Shown here: positions 53,939-63,674 of the stretch, in pieces
Numbering within the stretch: position 1 is the first letter of the stretch
Layout: every line of letters begins with the position of its first letter
NCBI GenBank assembly: GCA_038124025.1
Contig: JAYPBC010000003.1
Span: 54,391-118,390, forward strand
DNA: 64,000 bases
Source: UBA1275 sp038124025
GTDB lineage: Bacteria > Bacteroidota > Rhodothermia > Balneolales > Balneolaceae
Direction: 5' to 3'
The notes under the pieces: model-generated
The model's input: the letters and a program-made list of their open reading frames with translations, nothing else
Told to the model about the DNA's origin: nothing
Databases searched by the model: none
Program-made: the position numbers and the translations under genes

Positions 53939-54953
53939 TTTGGGCAGTAGCCTCTCGCCGTAACGAAAGAAACTTATCTATCGCTAAGGCAGCTGGGGCA
54001 ATAAGTATAACCAATGTCAAGGTCGCGGCATGCGTTATCGTTGCAAAAGCTAATCCTGTAGGTTCTGGAACCATATACAATATGCCCAAACTAAAGCTAA
54101 TAAAATAGTGGTAACTTCCTATACCTCCTGGGGTTGGAATGGATAATGCCACCGCAGAAGCCATTGTTAGAATAGCAGCATCTGCCCAACCTAAGTCAAA
54201 TCTTACGGGTAAATCAAACATCCAAAACGGAATGTACATCATGGCAATATATCCAATCCAGATAAGGACGGTATACCCTATGAATAATAGTGGTTGATCT
54301 AACTTTTTAATACTAAACACCCCTTCTACAAATTGAACCATGATGCCGCGTATTTTACGTAGCCAGTTGGATTCTAGGCGTGCTGAATTCAACTTTTTAT
54401 AGAGAATCCACCCACCCAAAACCAGCCCCATTCCAAGTAATAATAATGGCCAGATAGTTAAAAAAAGAGCCGAATATACCTGGCTATCGGCAAGGTCTAT
54501 ACCCAAAAGACGGCTTAAAATATCTACGTCAGATAATAAAAAGTATGCTACTAAACCCATGATAATAAGCATAGATATAACATCAATAAAACGCTCTAGT
54601 ACAATGGTTCCTATGAGCTTTGAATTACTTTCACCAAGCTGCTTAGCAACATACATAGGCCGGGATATTTCACCTAATCTGGGAAAGGGTATATTAATTA
54701 AATACCCAAACATTACCCCAGCAAATAGGGTGGACCGGTGAGCACGAAGTTTGGTTCCCCCAAGTAAAAGTCTCCAGCGTTCCGCTCGAATGTAGTGGGA
54801 AAAGGTCAACGCCATACTGAAGGGGATTAACCATGCCCAACTCATGCCTACGGTTGCTTGCCTAAGATCATCAAAAGACACGTTTGAAAAAGAAAGCCAC
54901 AAGAAAAATACCGCAAAGGTAATACCAACAATATATTTTATTGCCTTATTCAT
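53931..54953 (-). CDS. LPG-synthase-TM/UPF0104 family membrane protein
   Basis: 340 aa from the ATG at 54953, which overlaps the LolA-like stop by eight bases; an upstream TTG at 54965 is less likely. Eight or so membrane helices. Family stretches are SFSNVSFDDL, SHYIRAERWRLLLGG, YLINIPFPRLGEISRPMYVA, IGTIVLERFIDVISMLIIM and SIPTPGGIGSYHYFISFSLG. Relatives include the flippase part of MprF and glycosyl-lipid transport proteins; here there is no synthase domain. Probably moves or flips a lipid; substrate unknown. Confidence 0.85.
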   Translation of the reverse strand: MNKAIKYIVGITFAVFFLWLSFSNVSFDDLRQATVGMSWAWLIPFSMALTFSHYIRAERWRLLLGGTKLRAHRSTLFAGVMFGYLINIPFPRLGEISRPMYVAKQLGESNSKLIGTIVLERFIDVISMLIIMGLVAYFLLSDVDILSRLLGIDLADSQVYSALFLTIWPLLLLGMGLVLGGWILYKKLNSARLESNWLRKIRGIMVQFVEGVFSIKKLDQPLLFIGYTVLIWIGYIAMMYIPFWMFDLPVRFDLGWADAAILTMASAVALSIPTPGGIGSYHYFISFSLGILYMVPEPTGLAFATITHAATLTLVILIAPAALAIDKFLSLRREATAQNV

Positions 54954-55605
54954 AGCGCATATCAACTACTTCGGCATCTTCCGGAATAATTAGTTCAAAA
55001 AAATTGGTGCTAGCAGGAAGGTATTCAACCTCTGAAAAACTAGTTTGCATTCGATTAGCTCCCATGTCTAAAGCGGATAGATCAAATGGCTTAAGATCCG
55101 AATGAACACGGATACTCATTTGCTCAAAAGTGCTAAATGGATCCGAACTTTGAAGCTTGAATTCCTGAGTGTTGCGCCGGGTTGTAGTCTTTACCACTTG
55201 ATAGGTATTTCCAATTCCTCCGATAATTTTAGATGGGGCAAAATCATCAAGTTCCGAGTCATACTCACTTATTATAACTCTATTCCTACCAAGATCAAGC
55301 ACCTTAGAAAGCTCTCCATCTACCACAATAATCTGTCCGGCTGTCTCTATTCTATACTGTTGCCATCCTATCCAAATACTACCTTCATTCGTTGATGTTT
55401 CCTGAGTATATGCGTCGGTAAACTCATGGCTAAAGCGGGCTGAGAGAACTTCTCCACTCCTAATTTTGTCCTGAATTAAACTAAGAAAATTATCTTGAGC
55501 TGGAAGAGAAGATGCCATCAAAAATACCACGATAAAGCTTAACCAAACCCTGGAAGATTGACGGCAATGAACCACTGATGTCCGCCTAAAGCTCATTGAG
55601 GCCAT
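54946..55605 (-). CDS. lolA: LolA-like outer-membrane lipoprotein carrier
   Basis: 219 aa with a signal peptide (about residues 20-36, cleavage near LPAQD). LolA fold: SARFSHEFTDAYTQETSTNEG, IWIGWQQYRIET, IIVVDGELSKVLDL, then strands ending FSEVEYLPASTNFFELIIPE. LolA shuttles lipoproteins across the periplasm. The first ATG lies inside the end of ftsK (20-base overlap); a second ATG at 55596 is also possible. Sequence identity to classical LolA is low, as usual in this phylum. Confidence 0.85.
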   Translation of the reverse strand: MASMSFRRTSVVHCRQSSRVWLSFIVVFLMASSLPAQDNFLSLIQDKIRSGEVLSARFSHEFTDAYTQETSTNEGSIWIGWQQYRIETAGQIIVVDGELSKVLDLGRNRVIISEYDSELDDFAPSKIIGGIGNTYQVVKTTTRRNTQEFKLQSSDPFSTFEQMSIRVHSDLKPFDLSALDMGANRMQTSFSEVEYLPASTNFFELIIPEDAEVVDMRYE

Positions 55606-58129
55606 CCAAAATTTCTTGGAGTTCTTCTTCGGTTTCTACCAAAACATCTCGAGCTGTACTACCCTGATATGGTCCAACAACACCGGCGTTGAAGAGTTGA
55701 TCAATTATTCGTCCAGCCCGATTGTAGCCTATTTTTAGCTTGCGCTGTAACAGTGAAACCGATCCTTGTTGGTGTAAAATGACTACTTTTGCAGCCGTTT
55801 CAAACATATCATCAATATCTTCTAATGGATCTGGGACCCCACCAGAGCTTTCATCATGCACGATTGGAAGATAAAAGGGCTCTTTATACCCTGCTTGCGA
55901 GCCCACAAAACCATTAATTCGCTCAACTTCCTCCGTTGATACAAAGGCATTTTGTATACGGGTCATACCTGCACCATTGGTAAATAACATATCTCCCATC
56001 CCTACCAATTGATCAGCACCTCCCACATCCAATATAGTTCTAGAATCGACCTTAGATGCAACTTGATAAGCCAAACGAGCTGGGAAATTTGCCTTAATGG
56101 TACCAGTAATTACGTTTACCGAGGGGCGCTGCGTAGCCACCACAAGATGGATTCCTACCGCTCGTGCTAATTGAGCTATTCGTGCGATCGGCTCTTCTAT
56201 TTGTTTGCCAGCAGTCATCATCAAATCGGCAAGCTCATCGATAATTACCACAATATACGGTAAGTGCCGATGGCCTAAGTCCGCTTCTAGCCCTTCCTCT
56301 TTATACTTCTTATTGTATGCTTTTATGTCCCGGACCATCGCCATCTTTAACAGGTCATAGCGTTCATCCATTTCCTTGGTAACACTGTTCAACGTATCAA
56401 GCGCTTTTGAAGTATCCGTAATAATGGGCTCATCGGAATCCGGCAACATGGCCAAAAAGTGATTCTGAATATTTCTATAAAGAGATAATTCTATCTTCTT
56501 AGGATCTATCATCACAAACTTTAAATTATCTGGATGACATTTATACAGTAAACAAGTGATAATGGTATTTATACCCACTGACTTACCAGAACCGGTTGCA
56601 CCTGCAACCAACAAATGGGGCATTTTAGCTAAATCCATCATAAAGACCTCATTTTCAATGGTCTTACCAAAGGCAACGGGCAAGGCCATATCGGTCTCAA
56701 CAAACTTACGGGTTTTTATCACCTGCTTAATGTAAACCGTCTCGCGGGTCGTATTAGGTACCTCAATTCCGACCGCAGACTTACCGGGTATGGGAGCTAA
56801 AATTCTAAGTCCCTTAGCCGCTGTTGCCATTTTTAAATCATTAGCATAACTCTCAATCTTACTAATCTTTACATCTGGTGCTGGCTGTAATTCATATAAA
56901 GTAACGGTTGGACCAACGATCGCATTAATACCTAAAATATCAATTTTATGCTGGCTAAGTTTCTCCATGATAATCCGCTTATTCTCCTGAATCTCCTCCA
57001 TATCAACCTCATTCCCCTCATTTGGAGGAGTATTTAATAGGTCAATGGTTGGAAACTGATACCGGATAACCGGAGCCTGCTTAGCCTTTTCTCTATTCTG
57101 ACGATCTAACTCTTTATCATCGGCTTGTTCTTCTTCTTCCCCCACAAAAACCGAAACTTCTACTTCATCAATCTCATTGGCATGGGGGGGCTTATTCTCG
57201 TCAATCTTTACCAAATCAGCCCTGGGACTCACATCCACTTTTGACGCCTCTGCTCGCTCCTGTTCCAATCGCTTTTCATCTTCAACCTTTGATCGTTCAA
57301 TAATTTCATCAATATCAACCTGCTCTTTTTCTTTACGAGCCAATGGATTTGTAGCCTTTTTCCCACTCTTTTGGTTCAATTTATTTTCAGACTCTTGTGC
57401 TGCTTTTTGCTCTTTATTACGGTCTAATTCTGCCTTTTTTTCTGCTATACGCTCCTGCCTTTCTTCTTTTTTCTTCTGCTTTACCGCCTCTCTCTCAATT
57501 TTTTTATCCTTCTGCTTCTCTCGAAAATCATTCCACCAATACTTTATGTTATCGATGGTTTTTTGCAAATCACGATCGACAAACAAAAGTGCATTAACGC
57601 TTATCAAAACCAATAAAATAAACAATGAGGCAATACCAGTGATATTTTGCAAAATACCGGAGAGCTGCAGTCCCGCTGAGCCGCTCCAGTCTGCCTGTTG
57701 AGGAAAGTCCCAGTTAGTGTGAGTCCAACCTAGAAAAGTCGAAATCAATACCATCGCCCATAGACTAAGTGCTATGGTCTGATATTTTTCTTGAAGTGAA
57801 CGCTGACGGAACACATGCCAGCCGGTATAACCCAGCACCAACGAGAATATAATGCTTGAATACCCAAACGTATAATACACAAGAAGATTGGATAAAAATG
57901 CTCCCAAGGGCCCTAACCAATTCTGTATCATCCGGGCAGAGGCATCTGGCTTATATATGTCAGTGAATGTTAAGGTCTTCAGGTACTGATAATCTTCCGG
58001 AGTATAGGAGAGAATACACAAGCCAATCAATACAGCAATTGCAATGAGTGAAATTCCAATAATTTCAACCTTCCTAGCACTAGAGCCTAAACCCCCGCTT
58101 ACTGATTTATTATTGGTTGTTTTTGCCAT
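55586..58129 (-). CDS. ftsK: DNA translocase FtsK/SpoIIIE
   Basis: 847 aa. Four membrane helices (about residues 25-45, 80-103, 118-138 and 158-180), a Lys/Glu-rich charged linker (about 190-370), then the alpha-beta motor with Walker A HLLVAGATGSGKSVGINTII (about 505-524), Walker B YIVVIIDELADLMM and IARIAQLARAVGIHLVVATQ. The C-terminal gamma winged helix (QQGSVSLLQRKLKIGYNRAG) recognises KOPS-like sites. It pumps DNA during chromosome segregation at the septum. It starts an envelope gene run through overlapping starts (lolA-like and beyond). Confidence 0.97.
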   Translation of the reverse strand: MAKTTNNKSVSGGLGSSARKVEIIGISLIAIAVLIGLCILSYTPEDYQYLKTLTFTDIYKPDASARMIQNWLGPLGAFLSNLLVYYTFGYSSIIFSLVLGYTGWHVFRQRSLQEKYQTIALSLWAMVLISTFLGWTHTNWDFPQQADWSGSAGLQLSGILQNITGIASLFILLVLISVNALLFVDRDLQKTIDNIKYWWNDFREKQKDKKIEREAVKQKKKEERQERIAEKKAELDRNKEQKAAQESENKLNQKSGKKATNPLARKEKEQVDIDEIIERSKVEDEKRLEQERAEASKVDVSPRADLVKIDENKPPHANEIDEVEVSVFVGEEEEQADDKELDRQNREKAKQAPVIRYQFPTIDLLNTPPNEGNEVDMEEIQENKRIIMEKLSQHKIDILGINAIVGPTVTLYELQPAPDVKISKIESYANDLKMATAAKGLRILAPIPGKSAVGIEVPNTTRETVYIKQVIKTRKFVETDMALPVAFGKTIENEVFMMDLAKMPHLLVAGATGSGKSVGINTIITCLLYKCHPDNLKFVMIDPKKIELSLYRNIQNHFLAMLPDSDEPIITDTSKALDTLNSVTKEMDERYDLLKMAMVRDIKAYNKKYKEEGLEADLGHRHLPYIVVIIDELADLMMTAGKQIEEPIARIAQLARAVGIHLVVATQRPSVNVITGTIKANFPARLAYQVASKVDSRTILDVGGADQLVGMGDMLFTNGAGMTRIQNAFVSTEEVERINGFVGSQAGYKEPFYLPIVHDESSGGVPDPLEDIDDMFETAAKVVILHQQGSVSLLQRKLKIGYNRAGRIIDQLFNAGVVGPYQGSTARDVLVETEEELQEILDGLNEL

Positions 58130-58137
58130 CTTCCAAT

Positions 58138-58875
58138 TTAATCATGGTTTACTGTAATAATTCCATCTTTCATTACAGGTAAGACTTCGTGAGTGTTCGA
58201 TTTTGAGCAGAAACTAATATCATCTTCCGACACCAAATCTTTTAATCGATTGGCATGATCACTATGAAAAATTGTATCCACTACCGAGCCTCCATATTGC
58301 TGATATAGTGCTAAGGCGATTTTGGCTCCATCCTTCAATATTAGAGGTTGATTACCCGCCCCTAATGAGTCCAGTATGGTGCCTGCACATAAGGTGTCTT
58401 CCAATGACTGTTTTCCTCTCCAACCAGAGCATATAAGTACTACTTCATCCGAAGATTGTTGTATCATTTGGACAACAGAACTCATATTTATGAAGGTACC
58501 AATATAAATTTGCTTAGCCAAAGCTGCTTTTTTTATGGCTTTGGTCCCATTGGTTGTATTAAAGATTAATGTTTTTCCCTGAACTCTGTCTTTGGTGTAG
58601 TCCAAAGGGGAATTACCTAAATGGTAGCCTTCAATTTTAATTCCGTCTTTTTCTCCACATAGCAAAAAGTCACCTGCCTCCATAGTTTGTGCAATACGAC
58701 CTGCGTCTGATAAATCTTCGACTGGAATAACTTTATTTGCTCCATTATGAAGTGCTTGAATCATGGAAGAACTCGCTCTAAGGACGTCAATAATGACTAC
58801 CGTTTTACCACGAACATCTTCTTCTTGGAAACCGTGTACTGAGAAATACACATCTATTGTCGCTAAATCTGACAT
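58138..58875 (-). CDS. comB: 2-phosphosulfolactate phosphatase family protein
   Basis: 245 aa. ComB family with VVIIDVLRASSSMIQALHNG near the N-terminus, FLLCGEKDGIKIEGYHLGNS, LIFNTTNGTKAI and LICSGWRGKQSLEDTLCAG. In methanogens it dephosphorylates 2-phosphosulfolactate in coenzyme M synthesis; in bacteria lacking coenzyme M the substrate is unknown, possibly sulfolactate metabolism. It starts 19 bases after the gcvT stop and ends eight before ftsK. Confidence 0.92.
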   Translation of the reverse strand: MSDLATIDVYFSVHGFQEEDVRGKTVVIIDVLRASSSMIQALHNGANKVIPVEDLSDAGRIAQTMEAGDFLLCGEKDGIKIEGYHLGNSPLDYTKDRVQGKTLIFNTTNGTKAIKKAALAKQIYIGTFINMSSVVQMIQQSSDEVVLICSGWRGKQSLEDTLCAGTILDSLGAGNQPLILKDGAKIALALYQQYGGSVVDTIFHSDHANRLKDLVSEDDISFCSKSNTHEVLPVMKDGIITVNHD

Positions 58876-58894
58876 ACATTCACATCTTTATACC

Positions 58895-59992
58895 CTAAAC
58901 AAAGGGGGGAGAAGTCACCGTAATTGGAACTTCTTTTTTTCTTATTTGAATAACTATAGGTTCATTTGATGCTAAAGCATCGGTTTGTATGTAGGCCATG
59001 CCTATACCTTTTTCTAATGAAATAGACATCCCACCGCTGGTAACCTTACCAACTAAATTGGATTGAGCGTCTAATAAGTCATAATCTTTACGGGGTATGG
59101 CTTTTTCTTGATCAATGACAAAACCAACTAACTTTTTTTTTATCCCTTTCTTCTTTATTTCAGCGAGTGCATTGGAACCAACAAAAGGCCCTTTTGATAA
59201 CTTAGTAATCCAAGCTAAACGAGCTTGGAGTGGGTGGGTTTCCGCCGTAATATCGTTGCCATATAATGCATAACCTTTTTCCAAACGAAGAGTATCCCGA
59301 GCACCCAACCCGCAAAGTTCTAATTCGTATCCTTTACCTTTGGTTATTAGACCTTCAAATACCTTATGCGCATCATAATTTACACTATTAAGATAGAGCT
59401 CAAAGCCCTTTTCACCCGTATATCCGGTAGCGCTAATCAAACAGGGCACCCCACATACCTCACCATGTTCGAAAGCATAAAAAGGTATGTTTTGAACATT
59501 CACGTCAGTTAACTCTGATAAAAGCTCGGCTGATTTGGGACCTTGAAGCGCAAGTAGTACATAATCATCGGATGCATTTTCTACCTCTGCACCCATGGTA
59601 TTTTGAGATATAACCCAGTCCCAATCTTTCTCAATGTTGGCACCGTTAACCACCATCATATATTCTTCAGCAGACAGGCGGTAAATAATTAAATCATCTA
59701 CAATGCCACCATCTTCATAACACATACAGCTATATTGCGCTTTACCAATGGCTAAGGTCGATACATCATTAACCGTAACCCATTGGAGAAGGTCTAATGC
59801 CTGTGGTCCACGCACAAAAAACTCCCCCATATGTGATACATCAAAAAGACCTACATTTTCTCGTACAGCTCGATGCTCAACTTTTATTCCTCGGTATTGA
59901 ATAGGCATTTCAAAGCCGGCAAAAGGAACCATCTTAGCTCCTGCTGCAAGGTGTTGAGCATAAAAAGGTGTTCGTTTTAAGCTATCAGACAT
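58895..59992 (-). CDS. gcvT: Aminomethyltransferase, glycine cleavage system T protein
   Basis: 365 aa, the usual length. It transfers the methylene group of the H-protein to tetrahydrofolate, releasing ammonia. Signatures are MVPFAGFEMPIQYRGI, VGLFDVSHMGEFFVRGP, LALQGPKSAELL, ATGYTGEKGFELYL and CGLGARDTLRLEKGYALYGN. No gcvH or gcvP is adjacent, and I see no glycine riboswitch in the 160 bases upstream. First gene of the minus-strand run towards ftsK. Confidence 0.96.
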   Translation of the reverse strand: MSDSLKRTPFYAQHLAAGAKMVPFAGFEMPIQYRGIKVEHRAVRENVGLFDVSHMGEFFVRGPQALDLLQWVTVNDVSTLAIGKAQYSCMCYEDGGIVDDLIIYRLSAEEYMMVVNGANIEKDWDWVISQNTMGAEVENASDDYVLLALQGPKSAELLSELTDVNVQNIPFYAFEHGEVCGVPCLISATGYTGEKGFELYLNSVNYDAHKVFEGLITKGKGYELELCGLGARDTLRLEKGYALYGNDITAETHPLQARLAWITKLSKGPFVGSNALAEIKKKGIKKKLVGFVIDQEKAIPRKDYDLLDAQSNLVGKVTSGGMSISLEKGIGMAYIQTDALASNEPIVIQIRKKEVPITVTSPPFV

Positions 59993-60154
59993 AACATATG
60001 ATTGGGCGGTAAATTATATAGCGCATTATCGACTGCTCTATGGGGTAAATCGACGGGTGAATTTAGTGATTTTTTACATAAGGTATGTGTTTAGCTTAGA
60101 ATGATATAGCCTCACTTTGAGTTAGAACCATATAAAATCCTACAGGAATTGTAA

Positions 60155-60811
60155 TTGAAGTACTTACCTTACTATATGAAACACCTAAATACAGATCATT
60201 TAGCGCAACTACCTAGCCGTAAAAGGGCCCATTTGGTCAATAGTGTAGTAGGATACAAATCCATCCATCTCATTGGCACCCATTGGGAAGGATGGAGTAA
60301 CCTTTGCATTGTATCCACCTTAACACATTTGGGGAGTAATCCTGCCCTCTTGGGTTTTGTACTCCGACCAACAACGGTACCTCGTCATACCTATGACATT
60401 CTGCAAAAAAATCCCTACTTCACCGTCAATAACGTGACCGAAATACTAATTGAGGGCGGGCACCAGTCCTCTGCTAGTTACGAGGAACAGGTAAATGAAT
60501 TCGTTGAGGTTGGCCTAAAAGAAGAATGGAAGAATGAATTTAAGGCCCCATATGTGCAAGACAGTCCAATTCAACTTGGTTGTAAATGGATTCGTGAAAT
60601 GCCCATTATCGAAAATGGTTGCCGCTTTTTAATAGGTCAAATAGAAGAAATCTACATCCAAGAGGCACTTATAATGGAAGATTCTGACGGTTTTCTACCC
60701 CTGGAAAATGCGGGTTTAATCTGTGGTTCTGGAATGGACGGGTATTATCGCCCAACTTTTTTACATCGCCGTAATTATGCCCAACCCAATGTGCCTCCCC
60801 ATATCATCTAG
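60155..60811 (+). CDS. Flavin reductase-like domain protein
   Basis: 218 aa from a TTG at 60155 that has AGGA eight bases upstream; an ATG at 60176 would give a start more like the family. FMN-binding split-barrel fold: LVNSVVGYKSIHLIGTHWEG, NLCIVSTLTHLGSNPALLGF, VLRPTTVPRHTYDILQKNPY and FTVNNVT. Such proteins reduce or bind flavin in the cytoplasm. The end (NAGLICGSGMDGYYRPTFL) is typical. Stand-alone gene between gcvT (divergent) and mrp. Confidence 0.85.
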   Translation: MKYLPYYMKHLNTDHLAQLPSRKRAHLVNSVVGYKSIHLIGTHWEGWSNLCIVSTLTHLGSNPALLGFVLRPTTVPRHTYDILQKNPYFTVNNVTEILIEGGHQSSASYEEQVNEFVEVGLKEEWKNEFKAPYVQDSPIQLGCKWIREMPIIENGCRFLIGQIEEIYIQEALIMEDSDGFLPLENAGLICGSGMDGYYRPTFLHRRNYAQPNVPPHII

Positions 60812-60973
60812 CCCTAGTAAGATTGAGCGATTCAGGATCACTTTGAAGAACAATGAAACGCTGAGTAGAATCATATCATAAGCATTTCTGCAACCAAGTC
60901 AGAAGTTCTGTATTTTATACAACCCAAGGTCAATCACCTTTACCATGCAACTCCATATACATTAATTAATAGT

Positions 60974-62101
60974 ATGGCCATCCAAAAAGAGCAAATAAAA
61001 ACCGCACTTGCTCATGTTCTTCATCCCAAAAAGAAAGTAGATATCGTATCCTTAGATATGATTCAAGACATAATAATTCAGGAAAAATACGTGTCTTTTA
61101 CGCTCGAGATGGTTACTAAAAACGACCCTCTGGCCCAAGAATTATCCCAGCGCTGTGAAGGCGCCATACATAAATTCATTGATCGTGACGCAGTTGTCGA
61201 CATTCAGGTTGGTATTAATGTATCCCAACAAAGACAGAGTCCACCACCTGCGCCAGAGCCCACTGCCTCACCACTATCTGGAGTGAAAAATATTATTGCA
61301 GTTGCATCTGGCAAAGGAGGCGTCGGCAAATCAACGGTAGCCGTCAACTTAGCTGCAGCCCTGGCAAGAAATGGTGCTAAAGTCGGTCTTATGGATGCTG
61401 ACATATACGGACCTAGCATACCAACCATGTTCAACTTGTTTGAACGACCCGATATCACCGTTCAAAAAAAATTAATTCCATTAGAAAAATATGGGATCAA
61501 ATTAGTATCTATGGGATTTCTGGTTGATGTAAACCAGGCCATGGTATGGAGGGGGCCCATGGTTACCAGCGCTATTAAACAATTCATGAATGATGTAGAA
61601 TGGGGCGAACTTGATTATATGATATTGGATCTGCCTCCAGGAACTGGAGATATACAGTTAACCATTGTACAATCTGTTCCACTATCGGGCGCCGTGATTG
61701 TTTCTACCCCTCAAAATGTGGCACTAGATGACGTAAGAAAAGGGGTGGCTATGTTTCACAAAGTGAATGTTCCTGTGCTAGGAGTGATTGAAAACATGGC
61801 CTATTTCAGTCCGCCTGATGCGCCTGATAAAAAATACTATATCTTTGGACAGGGTGGGGCTAGCCAACTAGCAGATGAATTAGCTGTACCGGTATTGGGA
61901 GAAATACCCCTTGAGCAGCCCATCCGTGAGTCTGGTGACAATGGTAAACCCATCGTTTTGGCCGACCAAGAGTCCGCTGCAGCTGCAAGCTTTTTGGCTT
62001 GTAGTGCTAACATGCAGCAGCAATTAGCTATTCGCGCAGCCCCAACTCCAAAAGATCTTTCTATTTCTTTTACGGGAAAATCCCCATCTGCTCATACATA
62101 A
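60974..62101 (+). CDS. mrp: Mrp/NBP35-type iron-sulfur cluster carrier ATPase
   Basis: 375 aa. An N-terminal DUF59/MIP18-like domain (about residues 1-85) is followed by a Pro-rich linker and a P-loop ATPase with AVASGKGGVGKSTVAVNLA (deviant Walker A), MDADIYGPSIPTMF, MGFLVDVNQAMVWRGPMV and ILDLPPGTGDIQLTIVQ. It carries Fe-S clusters to target proteins. The usual CxxC near GVIENMAYF is replaced by SPPDAP, as often in Bacteroidota, so cluster binding must differ. Its last 32 bases overlap the convergent gdhA gene. Confidence 0.95.
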   Translation: MAIQKEQIKTALAHVLHPKKKVDIVSLDMIQDIIIQEKYVSFTLEMVTKNDPLAQELSQRCEGAIHKFIDRDAVVDIQVGINVSQQRQSPPPAPEPTASPLSGVKNIIAVASGKGGVGKSTVAVNLAAALARNGAKVGLMDADIYGPSIPTMFNLFERPDITVQKKLIPLEKYGIKLVSMGFLVDVNQAMVWRGPMVTSAIKQFMNDVEWGELDYMILDLPPGTGDIQLTIVQSVPLSGAVIVSTPQNVALDDVRKGVAMFHKVNVPVLGVIENMAYFSPPDAPDKKYYIFGQGGASQLADELAVPVLGEIPLEQPIRESGDNGKPIVLADQESAAAASFLACSANMQQQLAIRAAPTPKDLSISFTGKSPSAHT

Positions 62102-63476
62102 TACCGATTTTATTAATCGCGTTTATAAAAGCAGCTGTACGGAGATCATCGAGCTTATTCTCTTCGCGAATACTCGTGATTTGCTCATAAGCGGTAATCA
62201 TACTTTCTTCGAGGCCAGAATCAACTAAGTCATATTCATCTGCGCCGCGAGTAAGAATCTTACGCTCAAGCTCTCCAAATGATTTACCCGCTAATTGCTC
62301 AATCTCTGTTACAATGCGCATCAAACTAGCCTCATCAAAACGTTTATTAAGTCTGCCATAGCGTACATGTTGGATATTTTTGAGCCACTCGAAATACGAA
62401 ACAATTACCCCACCAGCATTCAGATAAGAATCTGGTATAATTAAGGCCCCTCGCTCTTTCAAATACTCATGTGCATCGGCCGTGGTAGGTCCATTAGCGG
62501 CCTCAGCGATAATCTTGGCTTTTATGTTAGGGGCATTTTCTATAGTTATTTGACTTTCGAGCGCCGCTGGAATAATAATATCGCACTCTTGTTCAAAAAT
62601 AGCCCGCTTGCCTTTTAGTCTGGTCGAGTTACCAAAGCCAATGATGCTACCAGTTTCTTTACGGTAGTCCATGAGTGCTTTCAAATCCATACCATTGGGA
62701 TCGTATATAGTCCCTTCCATTTCGGCTACTCCAACCAATTTGGCTCCAGCCTGGGTCATATACAAAGACGAGTGATACCCTACATTACCCAATCCTTGCA
62801 CCACAAAGGTTTTATCCTCGATTCCTGTACTCAAGCCAAGCTTGTCCATATCTGCTTTATGATTACAGGCCTCTCGAACACCAAAATAGACCCCACGCCC
62901 AGTAGCTTCGGTACGCCCACGGATACCCCCTTGCTGTATGGGTTTTCCAGTAACACAAGCCTCGGCGTTCAGATCGTCACTCATTTGCCGGTAGGTATCC
63001 AAAATCCAACCCATCTCACGTGCCGATGTTCCATAATCCGGTGCCGGTACATCTACGGCAGGTCCTATGAAGCCTTTCTTAATTAGCTCAAAAGTATAAC
63101 GCCGCGTTATTTTTTCTAATTCTCTGTCTGAGTACTCACGGGTACTGATCTTTACCCCACCTTTAGCGCCCCCAAAAGGAACATCAACAATAGCACACTT
63201 ATAGGTCATCAACGCCGCTAAAGCCATAGTTTCGTCTTCATCCACCTTATGCGAATATCGAATCCCCCCTTTGGTTGGCATTTTATGATGCGAATGCTCG
63301 ACTCGCCATCCCTCTATTACTTGAATGCTCCCATCGTCTCGTTTAATGGGAAAAACCACTTTATAGACCGTATTACACACCTTAATTTGATTCAATATTC
63401 CTTTATCGAATCGGGTGAATGGAGCTGCTTTATCAAAATTATGATTGACCTGTTCGTAGAATTTATAATGCCTCAT
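62070..63476 (-). CDS. gdhA: Glutamate dehydrogenase (Glu/Leu/Phe/Val dehydrogenase family)
   Basis: 468 aa. It interconverts glutamate and 2-oxoglutarate plus ammonia with NAD(P). The substrate domain has HKMPTKGGIRYS (catalytic-type Lys), MTYKCAIVDVPFGGAKGGV and PAPDYGTSAREMGWILDTYR; the Rossmann part has VQGLGNVGYHSSLYM and IIAEAANGPTTADA. It belongs to the bacterial and mitochondrial-like GDH subfamily. Convergent with mrp, with coding overlap. The 225 bases upstream hold a short palindrome AAAAAAGCGCTTTTTT (about 63617-63632) of uncertain meaning. Confidence 0.95.
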   Translation of the reverse strand: MRHYKFYEQVNHNFDKAAPFTRFDKGILNQIKVCNTVYKVVFPIKRDDGSIQVIEGWRVEHSHHKMPTKGGIRYSHKVDEDETMALAALMTYKCAIVDVPFGGAKGGVKISTREYSDRELEKITRRYTFELIKKGFIGPAVDVPAPDYGTSAREMGWILDTYRQMSDDLNAEACVTGKPIQQGGIRGRTEATGRGVYFGVREACNHKADMDKLGLSTGIEDKTFVVQGLGNVGYHSSLYMTQAGAKLVGVAEMEGTIYDPNGMDLKALMDYRKETGSIIGFGNSTRLKGKRAIFEQECDIIIPAALESQITIENAPNIKAKIIAEAANGPTTADAHEYLKERGALIIPDSYLNAGGVIVSYFEWLKNIQHVRYGRLNKRFDEASLMRIVTEIEQLAGKSFGELERKILTRGADEYDLVDSGLEESMITAYEQITSIREENKLDDLRTAAFINAINKIGIMYEQMGIFP

Positions 63477-63674
63477 GTAGATAGTTGACTTTTTTTGGTT
63501 AATGAAATTAGTTGCTATGCGATACGATTCATCTAATTTTTTCGCTATGCTTTAGTCTACAAAACTCAAACTATTTATTGGTCTAATGGTCGGGAGAATC
63601 TTAGACATTTACAATAAAAAAGCGCTTTTTTAAAAAGGAATTTTAGTGTACTACACCCCAAGCTATTTCTCTTT

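Noticed and set aside
57177..57701. A 174-codon open frame on the plus strand opposite ftsK
   Set aside because: It lies antisense to the Lys/Glu-rich linker of FtsK. The Ser/Phe/Leu-rich translation is the usual mirror of such codons, and there is no ribosome-binding site or family resemblance.
59993..60154. Glycine riboswitch upstream of gcvT
   Set aside because: The minus-strand leader shows none of the conserved glycine aptamer elements.
63617..63632. Palindrome AAAAAAGCGCTTTTTT upstream of gdhA
   Set aside because: The stem is A-T only around a GCGC centre and too weak to call a terminator or operator with confidence.
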